Assembly (NCBI GenBank): GCA_036426205.1
Contig: CM071579.1
Coordinates: 16,660,267-16,724,266 of the forward strand
Length of the DNA: 64,000 nucleotides
Direction of reading: 5' to 3'
Source: Ascaphus truei
Taxonomy: Eukaryota > Chordata > Amphibia > Anura > Ascaphidae
Shown here: one piece after another, positions 45,290-57,010 of the stretch
Layout of the letters: each line of letters begins with the position of its first letter
Numbering within the stretch: the stretch's first letter is position 1
Notes under the pieces: generated by a model
What the model was told of the DNA's origin: nothing
Databases searched by the model: none
The model's input: only the letters and a program-made list of their open reading frames with translations
Program-made: the position numbers and the translations under genes

Positions 45290-47220
45290 ATATCTGCGCT
45301 CCCCAAACCTTCCAGCACATCAATTTGTCGAAGACCTGTCCCGAAGACCCTCGTCAAAAAGCCATCAATCTCAAGGCTCCTTTCAGTGCTAAATGCACTC
45401 CTGCCTGCGAGAAGGCTTTCGTGAAATTAAAGTGAGTGAAAACAACTATCCGGTTCACAAATCAGAATTTCTGGTGTTGAAGTGGACCATTGTGGATAAG
45501 CTGCATGACTGTATAAGCTGCATGACTACCTCTTCATTCGAAGTAAGGACAGACAATAACCCACTGGCGTACATTTTTACATCCACCAGATTAGATGCCA
45601 CTGGTCACAGGTGGTTGGCTGCCCTGTCCAATTACAGCTTCACCCTGAAGTATAAGCCGTGGCCTAAGAATATTGGGGCAGACGCTCTATCCCGAAGGCT
45701 GGGATTGGGGCCCATGTCTGAAGACAGAGAATGGGAACAAATACCGTGTCCCGGGATCTGTGTCATGTGTTCTACAGTGGACATTTTGGATGGAAAAGTG
45801 GCCTTCTCTGAGTTACGAGTAGCGGATTCTCTGGGATGTCAGTCCAATGCGCTCCCAATAGTGTATTGCTACCCAGAGGCACTATCAAGGGTGGAAGGAC
45901 ACAACATAAGATGGAAGGATATAATTGAAGCACAGATGGCTGATTCCGTGTGCGGTCCCCAGAGGAGGGCAGTACAAAAGAAAAACCTTAACTTGATTAA
46001 ATGTGCCCCTGGACATATAGTGGGTCATCTTATGAAGGAATGGACAAATTCCAGTTGGACAATGGGTTGCTATACCGAGTGGTTCCTTACCATAATCAAT
46101 AGGAGGCAACTAGTGCTCCCAAGGAAGCTGCAGTATAAGGCGTTGAGGTCATTACATGATGACCATGGACACTGGGCATGGAAAAAATGTTCAGACTCCT
46201 GAGGGATAGATTCTACTGGCCAAAAATGAGGGAGGATGTGGAACATCACCGTTGAAGATCCTTGAGGTGCACACAGAGGAAAACCCTGCCTACACGTGCA
46301 GCTCCAATCTGCCATCTGAAGAGTTCTGGTCCTATGGACTTAGTATGTATGGACTTCCTGTGCATAGAACAAGACTCCAGGGGCATCGGAACATACTAGT
46401 TATCAGTGACCATTGTACCCGCTATGCCCAAGCCTTTCCCACTAAAGACCAAAAGGCTCTCACGGTGGCTAAGTTATTGTGGGAGAAATATTTAGTTCAT
46501 TACGGACTACCAAGCTGCATGTACCCGGAACAGGGCCGTGATTTCAAGAGTAGGCTCATAAAGGAGCTACTGAAGTTGCTTAACGTGGAGAAATCCCGCA
46601 CAACAACCTACCACTTGGAGGATGATGCCTTGCCTGAACGGTTCAATTGGACACTGCTGGATATGCTGGGAACCTTGAAAGACTCTGAGAAAGTGAGCTG
46701 GAGCAAGCACGTGGAGCACCTGGTGCATGCCTACAATTGCACCCGCCATGAGTCCACTGGGTGTTCACCATATTTGATGATGTTTGGCAGAGAAGCCAGG
46801 CTACTGGTGGTACCATATTTGATGATGTTCAGCAGGGAAGCGAGGCTACTGGTGGATATCCGTCTGGGAATCTCCACTGATAGAGTGGCACACTACCAAT
46901 ATGTCAAACGACTGAAAATTAACCTGCAAAGAGCATATCAGCTAGCAGAAGGGACCACTGCTAAGCTGAAGCATAATAATAAATGAAGATGTGACTGCAA
47001 GGTACGTTATCAGGAGCTTCGCCCTGGAGACAAGGTTATTCTGAGTAATCTGGGAGTGGCAGGAAAGCATAAACTGGCTGACCGATGGAGAGACCGTTTG
47101 AGGTGGATTCACAGCTACCTCGGATTCGGGTGTACCGAATAAAGGACTCTGAAGGACAGATACAAGTTTGGCACCGGAACCATCTACTGCCTATTCCTTA
47201 AGTCAGTGAGCCTGATCAAT
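45290..47220 (+). pseudogene. Gypsy Pol remnant: RT connection, RNase H, integrase
   Basis: The catalytic RT palm is missing. The remnant begins at the RT/RNase H connection (CEKAFVKLK-like sequence, near 45400). RNase H shows KSEFLVLKW, FEVRTDNNPLAYIFTS and NIGADALSRR (45450-45710). The integrase zinc-binding region and core follow: YWPKMREDVEHH-like sequence (near 46215), then VISDHCTRYAQAFPTKDQKA, RDFKSRLIKELLKLL and NCTRHESTGCSPYLMMFGRE. The C-terminal GDKVILSNLGVAGKHKLADR motif lies at 47020-47085. Shifts near 46200, 46240-46370 and 46990 break the frame, and the first integrase Asp region is out of frame. A 42-base segment with YLMMFGREARLLV is duplicated at 46766-46855. Confidence 0.85.
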
Positions 47221-47727
47221 CAGATTGTTCTCCCAATGTGCAGAAGGTAATTTAAGATGAATTTATCACTGGCCCTAGCGATCTCCTGCCTACTGCGTCT
47301 GGTACTGCTACTCAGATTCTAAATCCTGAAAGCCTGGCATTCACCCCAAAGGGTGACAATAACAATTGCATTCACTCTATGAGAGGGCCAGGGCCTTAAG
47401 CCACTGGAAAACTCTCCGACCAAGAAAATGAAAAAGCGCTTTCAGGGTTAACAAATGAACTGGCTCACAAATTTAGGAGAAGTCAAAGAACTATGAGCAC
47501 CCCAATTAGAATGGCATAGGATACAGTAGGGCAACTCCACTATGAGCCTCAGCAGACGTTTAGGGAGAGGTTTGTCTCTATTATTACTGACCTGACTGAG
47601 GTGTACAATTGTATTTAAGAAGTTCTGTGCAAAGTTGCGTTAGGCTGTATATTTTTCATTATATAAGTTTATGTTATAAACATGGTTGTGAATATGTTTT
47701 TCTCATGCGGGGACGATGAGGTCTTTG

Positions 47728-47766
47728 CCAGGGGGAGACTGTAGCAGTGTACCCTCCCTTGCCTCC
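47728..47766 (+). mobile_element. Gypsy polypurine tract and truncated 3' LTR
   Basis: AGGGGGAGACTG precedes TGTAGCAGTGTACCCTCCCT at 47740. Similarity to the 5' LTR ends after about 27 bases, so the 3' LTR is lost and no target duplication can be read. Confidence 0.75.
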
Positions 47767-48499
47767 TCAAACAAGGGAGCACACAAATCTCCTAGTGTTA
47801 AGTTACCATATTAAGAAATAATATTTGTTAGTATTATAATTAAAATAAAAAGGGGTATGTATGAAGATCACATCATGTGTAGCGGTGGTTAAGGTCAGTA
47901 GAACAGTAGATAAATCAGTGCTAAGCCAAGGTAAAGACAGACATATTTGCCTGGTCAATAATTGGCCATAAAGCAATGTAATGTAATGCTATGTTAGGCA
48001 CTCTAATGATAGAGCTTACTATATGGTATATTAGCCTGGCTCAGTAATAGGCCATAAGGCAATATAATGCTATATTAGGCACTCTGGTAATACAGCTGTT
48101 CAAAATAGCATATAAATCACCCAATAACTACCTCCATGTGTATAAAATACTGACCCTTATAGTCCACTGCTGGTGCTACACCTGTACTGCTCTTTAGTTT
48201 AAAGAGTAGATGGTATTCTTCAATAGATACTATTTGTACTCTATTAACCTGACGTTTAAAAAGTGAAGTTTGGGAGTCTCAAATCCCTAGTTCACAAGTA
48301 CATGGCCTGTATCTGTAATCTATACTTCAATAGTAGATGGATGCTAGATATACTATGTTGTGGGTCTGACTGTGGGATAAAGCCTGTAGTGGTAGCGCCT
48401 AATGTAAGGACCGACCGGGAAGGTGAAAATTCACCCTTGGTGCTGCAACATACAATAAGCAGACTCCCCACTGAATCTTTGTGGTAGGTAGTGTCAATA
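47767..48499. other. Non-coding segment, nothing recognised
   Basis: AT-rich. A GGCAATATAATGCTATATTA-like stretch is loosely duplicated at 47940-48070. It may belong to the Penelope-like remnant that follows. Confidence 0.4.
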
Positions 48500-49350
48500 C
48501 CGGGATACAAATTATATGCGTAAATAGCCACATTTACTTGTACTCATTTGTGCAGCTGCTGCGGGAACCAGGAAGTGTTTGTTTCTCCAGTAGTGGTCAT
48601 GTGATGTAGCCGCACTCAGACCGCACTGACAGCAGAGAGTATGCTCGTAAGAGAGATATAAAAATGTATAGTCTGTATCTCTTAATGAGACCAGAATCTA
48701 GACATCCATAACTGCTGGCTGAGTCAGAAATTTAAAATCATGTGCCGACGATCGTTTCGCGCGTGCTTGCGCGCTTTCTCAAGGCAAGTACTAGTGCAGG
48801 CCAGGAGTGTGTACCAAACCTATCATGCCTTATATACCTTACACTTAATGATCCTCAGAGGTTAACCCTTGATGGGACTCTGTATCGGGTAAACATACTT
48901 AGCAGGGTATCAGACTTCAGACTGAAAACTTACTAAGATACTAATGTAGTAAGTCAGAATGGTACATATATAATCAATACATGCTCCTAAGATCATTGGA
49001 TAGCGTGTGGTAAGGAGTAAGGACACACACATAAATGTAAACTGCATTTTACTACAGCTAACTAACTATACTAACACACCATAAAGGTACTGCCTGATGG
49101 AAAGACAGTAAAGGTAGTAAAGGATGTGCCTGTGTATAGTCCAAATAGGTGCATGACGTAAGTGACATCATCGGGCTAGCTCAATGAACATAGAACATAA
49201 TTACTCCATGAGAGTCAGTACTGCATCAGATAAATGAGGAGTAAACGAAACCCTCATTGAGTCCATTAGGTGTGAGGGTGTCTTGATTGAATACCCATCC
49301 AGACTCCCTTCTTAATAACTCTAGACGCGTTGCTTCTCAACGCGGAGCAG
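48500..49350 (-). mobile_element. Penelope-like element 3 remnant (minus strand)
   Basis: Minus-strand translation near 49330-49226 gives the end of a GIY-YIG ORF, LLRRESGWVFNQDTLTPNGL then NEGFVYSSFI and a stop. A 3' UTR and a hammerhead-like motif at 48785-48754 (TTGAGAA, GCGCGC stem, GAAACG) follow. Its start is truncated. Coding strand and motif order agree with Penelope-like element 2. Confidence 0.7.
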
Positions 49351-49734
49351 ACATTTTTAATTTGTGTCAATTTAAGTTAGTGGCAAAAGTACGAAACTTG
49401 TTATTTGCATTTCTTACATGAAGAACTCTTTATTTTAAGATGATAGAGCAGCAGATGGCTGCCAGGTCAGACGTACCACCCCAGCAGGTTTAATTAGGGA
49501 GCTGTGACATCACCAGGGCATGACATGGCAGCTTCCTATTTGAAGACCCCACTGTACATGTTAATTTTTCATTTGTTTTTATCAGCACACTAAATAAAAA
49601 ACCATTTCTCAGGGACCGTGTGATCTCCGGAGTTGAAAATAAAGATGTTCCGCTCTGGTGAACTTCGGTCGGATTAAAAAAACCATAAGGTGTTTTGCTC
49701 ACCCCCTGACACCTCCTGATACTTTGCGATGCTG
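49351..49734. other. Non-coding segment, nothing recognised
   Basis: Mixed sequence with no recognised gene or repeat family. Confidence 0.4.
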
Positions 49735-49975
49735 TGCGCTGCATTGCTGTGCACGGAGTTGCTATGCTCTACATTGTTGTGTGCTGCGTTGCTGTGCGCT
49801 GCATTGCTGTGCACTGAGTTGCTATGTTCTGAGTTGCTATGCTCCGCATTGCTGTGCGCTGCGTTGCTGTGCGCTGCGTTGCTGTGCTCTGCATTGCTGT
49901 GCGCTGCGTTGCTGTGTGCTGAGTAGCTGTGCGCTGCGTTGCTGTGCTCTGCATTGCTGTGCACTGCATTCCCCT
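49735..49975. repeat. 15-bp minisatellite, GCTGTGCGCTGCGTT
   Basis: About 16 tandem copies of a 15-bp unit with frequent C/T and G/A variants. The unit is a multiple of three, so open frames cross it on both strands (Leu/Cys/Ala-rich on plus, Asn/Ala/His/Ser-rich on minus). These are repeat products, not evident genes. Confidence 0.95.
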
Positions 49976-50668
49976 CTGGCTGAATAAGGGTTCCTGTTTC
50001 TCTGCGTCCTTTTGTGGAATGGTCACTAGAATATGTAACAGTGCTCCGATTCTGTCTTCCCTGTATTACTAACAAAATCATTTTGATACAAATTAACCGT
50101 GGGAGCCAGGAAAACATATTGAAAATGTATTTTTGAAATGTTTTGTTCCTTGTGAGTGTGGTGGGCAGTGAATGGGGGTGGAATGGCTTCTTTTGGATGA
50201 TATACATGCCAGAAGAAAAATGCAGCATGGTACTGATAAACATGTAACTACAAAATGTTCTGTTATCCCGAAAGTACAAACTTTGCTTATTTTTTTATTT
50301 TTTGCTCAGTGGCAAAGGAGTAATACACATTCTTTGTTTTATAAAGTTCTGTTTTTTGATCATTGAATCATTATTGATAATGGGGCCCAGGGCCGCCAAA
50401 GGAAATGTTGGGTCCCAGAACAAATTAAAGGAGCAGCCCCCCGTCCCCCGCCAATCCTTCAGCATGCTGGGGAGACACAGGGAGGGGAGGAGGGAGAAGG
50501 TACAGATGTAGCCTTAGAAACAGAAAATACACTAGACACTTAATAGCATGATGCAGTGCAAGATAAATTAAATCGTGATTAATCAATAGTGACATAAACA
50601 ATGGTGAATACAAATCGTGCTTATTGAGTGAGAAGAAAAAATTGATCAACCAGAAAGAACCATCCTTG
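49976..50668. other. Non-coding segment, nothing recognised
   Basis: AT-rich with a GC-rich patch at 50385-50510. No recognised gene. Confidence 0.4.
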
Positions 50669-51070
50669 AATCAAGTTGATGTTTCGTGACAGAGAGCGCA
50701 GAATCGTATGCAGAAAAAGAAATCCCTCCGCCTCCAGCGGATTTCTACATCAGCTGCTACAGACGCGACGTGTAAATCACTCTTTGACAAAGGGCGACGG
50801 CCCAAAACGCGTTAGAAATTTACTTACCATCATACCATGCTGTCAACCATGGATTAAAGGATTTTTAACCTCATATTTACTGGTGTCCAGCCCCCAACCT
50901 TATTGCTGTGCTCCGCTTCACTCCTTCGTGTATTTCTTCATCTGCTTCACATATGCGTGATGCACGCTGATGGACCGACCACCTCTCAATCGTGAGTACC
51001 CCCACTACTTCAGTTAGTGAGTAGGGTCTTATTACTACCATATGTGTGCCATTCTCCAGAGAGATCATTT
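50669..51070 (+). mobile_element. Penelope-type terminus with degenerate hammerhead motif
   Basis: TTGACAAA, a GGGC-GACG-GCCC hairpin and AAAACGCGTTAG (50783-50813) keep the hammerhead layout, but the GAAAC box is mutated. A terminal-repeat-like sequence with a CTTCACTCCTTCGTG segment follows. No RT is attached. Confidence 0.45.
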
Positions 51071-51640
51071 ATCACATTGGTGTATAATTGAGTCATGCAT
51101 ATATACAGCTGACTCGAAGATTTGATGCCACACACCACAGGTCCCCCACATGTTAGGAGACTCAGACAGACACACTGGAAGCTGATTTACTACAGAGGGT
51201 GGATTTCATTGGTCCCTTAAAGACTATCCAATTTTAGTATTGTTCAAGATATTATTGCAATACAGTGACCCTGGACAGCTGAGCATCGATTGCTGGAATC
51301 ATTTTCCTGTCTTTTGCTTAAGTTTACAACTAGAGCGATATCATATAGTGAGGTAGCGTGCATCACATTAGGGATTTTTCTCTCGTTTTTGTTTTGCTAA
51401 TGTGTTTTATCCCTAGATGCACCCCTCCAGATATAGCGCACCTAGGCTGAGCAGGGGTTATCTCTCTGTTTGTGTAATTAATATTTAGGCCAGAAATCAT
51501 CCTAACTTCACACGTCCCTTATTCTCGTTCATTTTCGTACCATCTGATATGATATCATACTTTACTATAAGTAATGGTATTGAAATGTATGAAATGTAAA
51601 AACTTGAGATGACTAAAAGGTCGTTTGAAAAAAAATATAT
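51071..51640. other. Non-coding segment, nothing recognised
   Basis: AT-rich; no gene recognised. Confidence 0.4.
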
Positions 51641-53649
51641 ATTTTTATTAGATAAAACGAAGTGATTTTATGAAGAATACAATAACACAAATTTCTTTGC
51701 TCTTATTCCAAATGTACAATCTTCTTCTTTCTGCATCTTCTTTGGGCTGACTGGATCTTGGACATCTTCACCTGTAAAGAGAGAATATTCTATATTAATA
51801 ATCACGCATAAATACAGTAGTTTACCGCGCTAATGTGTTGTGCAGTACACATGTGTTTCTGCGCATCGTGTCTCTATGGAACCTGGTAAACGCATATGTG
51901 TGTCATTGAATTTCTGCACATGTGAGTTTCTATGGAACCTTGTTGAAAATAAAACAACTGTATATGTATGAATTTCAGTACTGTACATTACTTGGCAGTA
52001 GTGATGAATGTGTTTCTTGCCCAAACACAATGTTGTCATTGGCCCGCTAAACCTGTAAAGCATGAATGAACAGAAGAATTAAACAATGCAACAATATGAA
52101 TTTTTGTATTTTTTTAATGAAGTACTAAAATAAGACAGTAATTAAATCTTGGATGTGTTTCCTGCCCAAACACAGTGAATTTGCTATCGAATAAGACAAT
52201 AAGAAATGTACATTAATTGTAAGATTGTTTGTTAGAGAAGAAAATACAGTCGATGCATGGATTAAAGTACAGCACTGTACATTATCTGACAGTATTGCTG
52301 GGTGTTTATCCTGCACACACCCACCAAACCTGCAAAACAAGAATGAAACAATAGAACAATAACTACAGTAGATGAAACAATGAAACAATAACTACAGTAT
52401 TAGTATTACCCTATTAAAAACATGTTTGGTAAAATTTTATTTATTACAGTAGATTAAAAACATTTTTGGATTAACTTCATTTATTCACTAAAGATAGTCC
52501 TCTTCACCCTGAGTACTCCAGCCATGAGCCCACAGATGCCTCAAAAAGGCATTGATGGTGTCTTTGTTGGATTTGAAATGTAGTGGGATAATTTTTAACT
52601 GCTTATACAGTTCATCCATAATGACTCTCCTCAAATTGTTGGGAATTGCCTTCTTCACCCTCGAGCTATCATGGTTTACAAGTTGATACCACTGGAAATA
52701 TACAGGTCAAAACTGACATGCTGCTTGAAAAGTAGCAGGGCATATTGACTCGGCTGTCCTCCGCAGTTGTTGACATATCTGGCCAGAGTTTTCGTTGGCA
52801 TATTGGTAAGCGGCATGTCGCGTAGTGGAATTCCACAGATCATCAGTCGTCTATGCCTAAGTGGTGCCACAGGTGTGCTTTGGAAAGCAGACATGGCCAT
52901 CTGCTAGATGCTTTCCTGCAGGTTTCTCCCTCTGTCCGGGGGTCTCGTGGCCAAACTTTCCTCCTGTTTGGGATGTTTTCTAAAAACAGGGTATAGCACG
53001 GAGACACAGGGGGTGGCAGGTTACTCCGGTGCTGCAGGGGGTTTGCAGGGTGCCTGCAGTGGTGGACTGGGTGTCTCCGGGCGTGATGAGGGTGCCTCCA
53101 CATGTCTAGCTCCCTCCTGCTGCTGTGGGCATAGTATAGAATAGAGACCCATCATGTCCCTCCCCATCCTCTCCATTCTCTACAAAATCCAGTCCAACTT
53201 ACCTTCCACTCTGTCCTTGTATTGCTGCATTGGAGCAGGTATTTCAGAACCACTAAACAGTTTCAACATACGTCTGACCGAGCTGGATTTGGTGCAAGGT
53301 GGACTGGATTTGGTAGGTCTTGCTTCGGCACTGCTATATCCATGGTGAGGTTGGCATGGGGGGCTGGTTTGGCTGTGCAGGATCCAGGGTGAAGTGGGCA
53401 GCGTTGGTCGGGTTAGGCCATGCTGGATCCAGCGCCAAGGGAGCAGAGGGGTCCAGTTGGGCTGCACTTGATCCAGGGTGAGGTACTTCCGGAGCCCGAG
53501 CTGCCGCTCCAATAAATTTAGCTGGAAACGCATTTGACCATGTTCTTCTTTTTCCAGACCTGTGCCGGATTCATGACCTTAGGAAGTTTAGGGGCAGTTT
53601 CCTTTTCTTTCCCCCCTTTAGCCTTTCTGTTTTTAGGGATCTCGGGCAT
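51641..53649 (-). pseudogene. Unrecognised basic protein gene, intron-bearing, broken
   Basis: A near-continuous minus-strand frame runs from ATG at 53649 (MPEIPKNRKAKGGKEKETAP) to about 52500. The N-terminus is Lys-rich and the middle Pro/Ser-rich. A folded-looking C-terminal block includes TNMPTKTLARYVNNCGGQPS, SQYALLLFKQHVSFDLY and KKAIPNNLRRVIMDELYKQL, followed by NKDTINAFLRHLW. The block vaguely resembles BEN-type DNA-binding modules, which is not established. At least one frameshift (near 53200) and two stops (near 53000 and 52885) interrupt it. A candidate last exon ends at a good acceptor (CTTTACAG/G, 51771) with a short basic tail, a stop and AATAAA at 51644-51649. It sits head-to-head with the transposase remnant at 54251 and may be its partner. 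Confidence 0.5.
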
Positions 53650-54250
53650 AGCTGCGCCTTTCGTTTTCTCTGGATTTTGACTAGAGCAGCAGCAAGCAGG
53701 ATCTTACATCCGTGGAAGCATGATTGGTCCTTTTTGCAAGATAAAGTATCTGAAAAAGCACAAGAGAAAGAGTTATTTCAGATCAAGATCAGTGTGTGGC
53801 TAGGCAATTTCTGTGAGCTTTTATTCACAGTGCCGCTGATGTCACAGAGACAGCATTCGGTGTAGGGCGGCGCTTTTGTTGGTAAGGTGTCAAAAGTAGG
53901 CATATACTTTAATTGTCGATTTACCTCTTAAATGCAGCACAATGTACTGTAAGTAGATGCAATACACATTGAACACACATTCATTTGTGCTTCAGTCCTT
54001 CCCGAAAGCAGTAATACCAAAATTAATTTCCAAGAATTGCACATCCGATGGTGGCAAGCAGAAGTGAGCATCCAGGTGTCGGAGCACTGTGTTCGGCATC
54101 AGGGTATGGGAAGACTGAGATTCGTAAAGTGACAGCTGAGTAAGTACAATACTGTTTACAATTATGTTTCTAATAATTTTCTTCACACTGCCACACAGTA
54201 TGCCTATGCACCTGCACGCTTTTAATCTGTCATGTTTCTTATTTTTACAG
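53650..54250. other. Divergent intergenic segment of the two-gene locus
   Basis: Lies between the ATG of the minus-strand gene and the first recognised transposase exon. It would hold a shared promoter if the pair is one element. No TATA box or terminal repeats were recognised. The last bases, TTTTTACAG, form a splice acceptor. Confidence 0.4.
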
Positions 54251-55750
54251 GCAAGCGATGCGGCTGCTGGATGAGATCAGTCCTGCAAATGAGCGCTCAG
54301 CTCCAGAGGTTCAGGAGATTCTGCAGAAGAGTCATGATCTTACAGTGCATGAGAGCAGCATCAGGTGAATGAGAATGATTTGGGCTGGACAAATGGACGT
54401 GTCAGGTAAAGTGCTTTACTATATGAAAATAGTGCGGTTCTTAAAAGTGTCATGTCTCTGGTTACAGTGCATAGCTTCTAACAAGTTTATTACACTTTGT
54501 ACAGTACAGTATAATCATATTTCTGTGTATGCTATACAGCATTTGTCTGGTAGCCAAAACATACTGTACAGTATTGTACTAAAGTACAAAGAGACCGTAC
54601 TGTAGTATTAATTTAACCCATTCTTGTAATTGCAGAGTGTTTCCCATGATATGGAGTCGGCCAATCATGTGCATGGATTAAGAGTGGAGAAAGGTTAGAT
54701 GATGTTTTATTATCAATCTTCCTTGAAAGATTTGCAACTATGACATTCAGGGAAAAATCTTTATCCCTGAAACCTCGGCACAAGCATCCACTCAAGGTTC
54801 ATGTGTGGGGTGCAATCTCGAGATGTGGACCATGACCCATAATCATATTTTAAGGCAAGTCCTTGTGTATCAGTTTAATTAATTAATTTGTTTCATTAGA
54901 CAGATCACTAAATGTACAGTATGTAAATGTTGCACTTTCCATGTACTGAATCACACTGTTAGACAGCGCTGTATAACTAAACAGAACAGTAATTGTACAG
55001 TATCTTACTGTGGCCCGGTCACCATATAAGAGTGTTAGACAGTAAATGTTTCTAATATGTACGCTATATCCATTCAGTTTATGTATTACATTTTTTGTTG
55101 TTGTCCAGATATCGTGGATAAAGTGTTTTTCCATGAGTCCAAAAGCACCTAACTAGCACCATACATTAGAGCCAAATTCCAATCTGGTCCCCGGTTCTTC
55201 CATGATAATTACCAAAAGCACACTACCTCTGCTGCCTTTATCCAGGAATGTGAAATGAACTGGGTCAGAACGCCACCAGAGTATGTATTTTGACTGTTTC
55301 GAGCAGTAGTACTGTATACTATTAACTGTACTGTGCTGCTGTGTGTGCTATATGTCTTGTCAATAACCGTACTGCCTTTGTTTCTATATTTGCAGATCCC
55401 CGGGTTTGAACCACATAGAATTGGTGTGATATGCTATGAAACATCACTTCAGGAAATATGTGAAGCCGGTAAACAATGAAGAACTTCACAATGGGATCCA
55501 TAGTTACTGGAAATATACTAACTGTCCAAACGTGCAATAATTATATTAATCATATACAGTAAGTAATGTATTACCTGTGGTTTTAGAACATGGGGGTATG
55601 GCCATAGGAATGTGAGCACATGTATATTTGACTATTAAAAATAATATTATTTTTCTTTCTCTTTCCATTGCAGCAGGCAAAAAACGTTGGAGTATTGGCC
55701 GCTAATGTTTTGTCAATGACTTGGAGAGAATCTTTCAGCAATTAGTGAGT
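54251..55750 (+). pseudogene. Tc1/mariner-type transposase, apparently with introns, broken
   Basis: Similarity to Tc1/mariner DDE transposases appears in pieces bounded by splice-like sites. Exon-like blocks: 54251-54364 (N-terminal helix-turn-helix part, QAMRLLDEISPANERSAPEV); 54636-54854 (KHPLKVHVWGAISRCGP, leading to the first catalytic region); 55109-55280 (FFHDNYQKHTTSAAFIQECE and NWVRTPPE, with the second Asp); 55396-55558 (SPGLNHIELV, where the usual Glu follows, then MKHHFRKYVKPVNNEEL); a last part follows 55673. Intervening segments start GT or GC and end in pyrimidine-rich CAG. Stops and shifts remain inside the blocks (for example near 54700), so the copy is dead. The N-terminal start was not found. 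Confidence 0.7.
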
Positions 55751-55882
55751 CATTCATTCAGAGTTCTTATCCAAGGGGATAGTAACTGAGTTAATAAACC
55801 CCATTTTCTGGTTATTGAGTGCCCCAACAAAAATTGGGATTATCATGTTGAATTGAATGTATAGCACACTACACAACTACTG
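55751..55882. other. Spacer between transposase and Penelope-like remnant
   Basis: Short AT-rich spacer; no terminal repeats recognised. Confidence 0.4.
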
Positions 55883-56440
55883 TTGTGTGTACTGAAGCTT
55901 ATCGCAGGAGTCTCTGATTTACAACAAAGGATTTGTTTAAAAAAGGATTTGAGTAAAAAACTAAATATTAGCAACTTTCTTGTAAAACCAGTGGGGAACT
56001 ACACATGCGGCAGATGTGTAGTTTGCAAACACATGAAGAAAGATAAGAACATATTTAACAAAAATACTGTTAAAATGTATGAGATTAATCAATTTATAAA
56101 TTGTCTCACTTATTTTGTCATATATATTATCAATTGTCCCTGTAATTAGATATATATGTAGGAAAATCCACCAGACCCCTCCAGGATATCCCGGATATGT
56201 GAGCATATCAATGGGATAAAAAATGCTCAACAAATTTTAGAAAAAGGAAAAAAGATTCATAACCTGGCCCAACATTCCCTAACACATCATGAAGGGAAAG
56301 CTGATGGGCTATATTTCAGTGGGGTGGAAGTCATCACTAGAGATCCACGGAGAGGAGATAGAGATAATCTCCTGCTCCAAAGAGAGCAGTTCTGGATCAA
56401 CACCCTTGGGAGTAAATCACCAGGAGGTCTAAATTAACAA
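55883..56440 (+). pseudogene. Penelope-like element 2, GIY-YIG endonuclease end (broken)
   Basis: The frame from 55883 gives NFLVKPVGNYTCGRCVVC followed by YFVIYIINCPCN. After a stop and shift near 56147, IYVGKSTRPLQ completes the GIY-YIG core. VITRDPRRGDRDNLLL and REQFWINTLGSKSPGGLN end at the TAA near 56438. This is the C-terminal Cys-rich linker and nuclease of a Penelope-like ORF. The RT part is absent upstream, where the Tc1-type locus lies. It is a 5'-truncated copy with at least two lesions. Confidence 0.82.
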
Positions 56441-56675
56441 ATTGAGCTGGCCCCCTTTGTGAAATGATAAATAAGATCATTGCACACTTCTTTTTAGTGT
56501 TTCTGTGTCAAGTTTTTCTAATTAAAACACTGGAAGTCAAACATTTGGGTATGGGAGCAAGTACCCTTTTTTGGATTGACTCTTTCCTGAGGTCCTCATG
56601 GAATTAGCAATATGTAGAATATTTCTTGCGATATATGCCACATTAGGACACGTTTTTTGTACATAAAATATAGGA

Positions 56676-57010
56676 TTTATGCCTTTATATCTCTTATGTG
56701 ATAAGGTTCTTTGCTTCGTTTTGAAGTTATGGATTTCTAATATGAAGACCTTCAGTTTTTCTAAATGGAGACATTCTTTCTTCCTCTCAATTAAGATGTT
56801 CACTATTTCTGTATGCAAGACATTCACTCATTTAAGGATTGATTTGGTATGTTTTATATCCTTTATGCATTATATGATAAGGTTTTTACTTCACACTGAA
56901 GTTATTCATTTCTAACACTAAGATCTTCACTATTTGTAAATGAAGACACCCCTTTCCTCAATTAAGATGTTCATTATTTCTGTATGTGACATTTACCCAT
57001 CTAAGGTTAG
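56676..57010 (+). repeat. Tandem duplication of about 172 bp
   Basis: GATAAGGTTCTTTGCTTC ... AATTAAGATGTTCACTATTT at 56701-56810 recurs as GATAAGGTTTTTACTTC ... AATTAAGATGTTCATTATTT at 56876-56980, with moderate divergence. It lies in the non-coding part of Penelope-like element 2. Confidence 0.8.

Noticed and set aside
49658..50279. Repeat-peptide ORFs of 109 and 201 residues
   Set aside because: Generated by the 15-bp minisatellite; no start context or domain.
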